Of a stretch of DNA of 64,000 bases, positions 63,537-64,000 are shown piece by piece. The stretch covers positions 62,001 to 126,000 of the forward strand of contig OY723255.1 of assembly GCA_963210315.1 (NCBI GenBank). Direction: 5' to 3'. Numbering within the stretch: position 1 is the first letter of the stretch; each line of letters opens with the position of its first letter. Under the pieces are notes generated by a model. The model did no database searches and was not told where the DNA came from. It saw only the letters and a program-made list of their open reading frames with translations. Made by a program: the position numbers and the translations under genes. This stretch comes from Rhynchopus euleeides (Eukaryota; Euglenozoa; Diplonemea; Diplonemida; Diplonemidae).

Positions 63537-63722
63537 AAGCGCCCTATCACTTCACAGCTACAACCGCTCTGATGAATTTCCTTTTGTTTGTTGCGTTGAC
63601 GCTTCTACACACAAAACCCTGAACTGATCACACCCTGAGCCTGATGAAGGGTGGGGTTAGTGTATAGAGCACGTTTGGTTGCAGCTGTGGTGGGGCGCTT
63701 TCCGCTCACACGAGTGTGCTTA
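63537..63722 (+). repeat. Structured repeat, copy C3
   Basis: Consensus-type copy, almost identical to C1, C2 and C4, set in AATATTTT-rich DNA. Terminal hairpin loop CACACGAGTGTG, then CTTAA. Confidence 0.85.
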
Positions 63723-63763
63723 AAAATATTTTTGAAAATATTTTTTGAAAGTTGCAAACATAA

Positions 63764-63950
63764 AAGCGCCCTATCACTTCACAGCTACAACCGCTCTGAT
63801 GAATTTCCTTTTGTTTGTTGCGTTGACGCTTCTACACACAAAACCCTGAACTGATCACACCCTGAGCCTGATGAAGGGTGGGGTTAGTGTATAGAGCACG
63901 TTTGGTTGCAGCTGTGGTGGGGCGCTTTCCGCTCACACGAGTGTGCTTAA
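63764..63950 (+). repeat. Structured repeat, copy C4
   Basis: Same orientation as C3, 41 bp downstream, near-identical sequence. The pair indicates recent spread or tandem duplication. Confidence 0.85.
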
Positions 63951-64000
63951 AAAAAATATTCTGGAATATTCTGGCCCAAAACATATGTTTGGGGCACTAT

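Overview
The window looks like nuclear DNA of a repeat-rich, GC-rich protist. It holds six large intronless host-type genes: two LVIVD beta-propeller/LamG secreted proteins, two ubiquitin-like/WD40 proteins, one ubiquitin-like/DUF4116 repeat protein and one subtilisin/LamG secreted protease. They are separated by long stretches made almost wholly of transposons, foldback elements and short dispersed repeats. All six host genes lie on the minus strand, have no visible introns and start in an ATGG context, some just downstream of CAG-type sites. One-way gene order, intron poverty and tyrosine-recombinase retroelements would fit a euglenozoan (diplonemid-like) genome. This is a low-to-moderate confidence inference, because no spliced-leader gene, rRNA or other taxonomic marker is present.

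Layout. 0-5.8 kb: a hAT-type transposase ORF on the plus strand and an inverted-repeat element. 5.8-10.3 kb: LVIVD gene 1 inside a segmental duplication whose other copy is at 56.9-61.8 kb. 11.0-16.0 kb: YR retrotransposon A, with an approximately 107-bp dimeric tandem-repeat leader, gag, tyrosine recombinase and RT/RNase H. 18.0-19.2 kb: WD40 gene 1. 21.0-29.4 kb: a nest of copies of a short structured repeat, broken by a 920-bp hAT element with a perfect 8-bp target duplication and by YR retrotransposon B. 30.0-31.4 kb: an AT-rich palindromic element with a nested TA-flanked element. 31.67-41.52 kb: a 9.85-kb unit with terminal inverted repeats and a 5-bp target duplication, carrying a 1631-codon ORF (the end of a non-LTR retroelement plus a long LKRRLG-type repeat array), a broken second copy and a 3.05-kb inserted element with a documented empty site. 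44.9-47.7 kb: the subtilisin gene. 47.9-49.0 kb: a large foldback. 50.5-54.0 kb: the DUF4116 gene between perfect 40-bp inverted repeats. 54.5-55.7 kb: WD40 gene 2. 58.2-61.8 kb: LVIVD gene 2.

The most notable observation is the short structured repeat (about 160-200 bp, at least ten copies). Its terminal stem has a different sequence in each subfamily but stays self-complementary, and internal hairpins show paired substitutions. All copies keep the core GCGTTGACGCTTCYAC. YR element B sits exactly in that core, flanked by a 22-bp direct copy of it, and the coding end of YR element A abuts a variant of the same core. The structured repeats therefore look like the recombination targets, or non-autonomous partners, of these retroelements. 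In both YR elements gag and the recombinase share one frame and are separated by a single UGA in a CAR-UGA-CU context, which suggests stop-codon readthrough. Both also carry Asp-Asn rather than Asp-Asp in reverse-transcriptase motif C.
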